DNA of 5,915 nt from DATGHS01 sp035307785 (GTDB lineage: Bacteria; Planctomycetota; Planctomycetia; Gemmatales; Gemmataceae), in NCBI GenBank assembly GCA_035307785.1, contig DATGHS010000378.1, positions 1 through 5,915 on the forward strand. The letters are read 5' to 3'. The notes beneath the pieces are model-generated. The model did not search any database. It saw only the letters and a program-made list of their open reading frames with translations, and was not told where the DNA came from. Every line of letters starts with the position of its first letter. Position 1 is the stretch's first letter. Shown here piece after piece: positions 5,591 to 5,915 of this stretch. The position numbers and the translations under genes were made by a program.

Positions 5591-5684
5591 ATATCTCCCG
5601 GCCGCCCCTTCCCTTGAAGGCCGCGACCTCCTGCCGTCCAAACGAAGATATTCCCTGAGACAGGGCACTTTTTAGCACCCGATT

Positions 5685-5915
5685 ATGAACAAGCGCATTC
5701 TTTTCAGTGTGGCGTTATTGGGCTCCGTTGCCGGAATCGCACACGCGGCTGAGCCGATTGGTTACAACCACGACATCCGGCCCATTCTTTCGGATAACTG
5801 CTTCAAATGCCACGGGCCGGACAGTGCCGCCCGGAAGGCGGGCTTGCGGCTCGACAAGCGCGAAGTAGCCATTGAGGCCGGCGCCATCGTTCCCGGGCAG
5901 CCGGACAAAAGTGAA
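5685..5915 (+). CDS. Planctomycete-type cytochrome c (PSCyt1) protein, N-terminal part; probably a DUF1549/DUF1553 protein
   Basis: Only the first 77 codons are in the window; the frame is open at the right edge. Residues 1-21 form a signal peptide (MNKRILFSVALLGSVAGIAHA, then AEP). The sequence then runs IGYNHDIRPILSDNCFKCHGPD, with the heme c site CxxCH at C39, C42 and H43. The following RKAGLRLDKRE (50-60) is the standard continuation of the PSCyt1 domain. Proteins of this kind in planctomycetes are usually large and carry DUF1549 and DUF1553 after the cytochrome, often next to a DUF1501 gene; that continuation is expected but not visible here. Heme attachment means the mature protein works outside the cytoplasmic membrane. 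No clear Shine-Dalgarno site precedes the ATG (AGCACCCGATT), which is common in this phylum. The start is set by the signal peptide. Confidence 0.9.
   Translation, partial: MNKRILFSVALLGSVAGIAHAAEPIGYNHDIRPILSDNCFKCHGPDSAARKAGLRLDKREVAIEAGAIVPGQPDKSE

Overview
The window looks like chromosomal DNA from a member of the Planctomycetota. The strongest reason is the gene running off the right edge (from 5685). It encodes a signal peptide, a short YNHDIRPILS-type lead-in and a CFKCH heme site, the start of the planctomycete-type cytochrome c (PSCyt1) proteins that usually continue into DUF1549/DUF1553. Weak or absent Shine-Dalgarno sites, secreted proteins in series, a Tat-signal sugar-acid dehydratase homologue and low-complexity 'CACAAAG' intergenic repeats all fit. 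The genus cannot be named from this sequence. All genes I can support are on the + strand; the long minus-strand frames are shadows of GC-rich coding sequence.

Layout. Positions 2-238 hold the lysine-rich C-terminal end of an unrecognised protein. It is followed after 19 nt by a secreted metallo-beta-lactamase-fold hydrolase of the ComEC/Rec2-like type (258-1301). Next come two tandem paralogues, 1338-1979 and 2103-2744. Each is 213 aa with a signal peptide, and they are about 61% identical without a gap over the mature part. Three bases after the second is an enolase-superfamily enzyme of the D-galactonate dehydratase-like type with a twin-arginine leader (2748-3974). A 90-bp interrupted inverted repeat built from ACAAAGAGC-like units fills most of the gap before holA, the DNA polymerase III delta subunit (4090-5085). 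Downstream lie a hairpin-capable stretch, three short direct repeats (TGAAATGAA...) and a small two-helix membrane protein (5274-5504). An extended -10 promoter (5582-5590) then precedes the truncated PSCyt1 gene (5685-end).

How the genes may work together. The first five genes are closely spaced and four of them carry export signals, so they may be one transcript making periplasmic or envelope proteins. No shared pathway can be shown. holA is a housekeeping gene that probably belongs to a different functional unit. The PSCyt1 gene seems to start its own transcript. I see no phage, CRISPR, toxin-antitoxin or defence system, and no clear case for a new multi-gene system. The most unusual elements are the paralogue pair, the exported enolase-superfamily enzyme and the three types of intergenic repeat.
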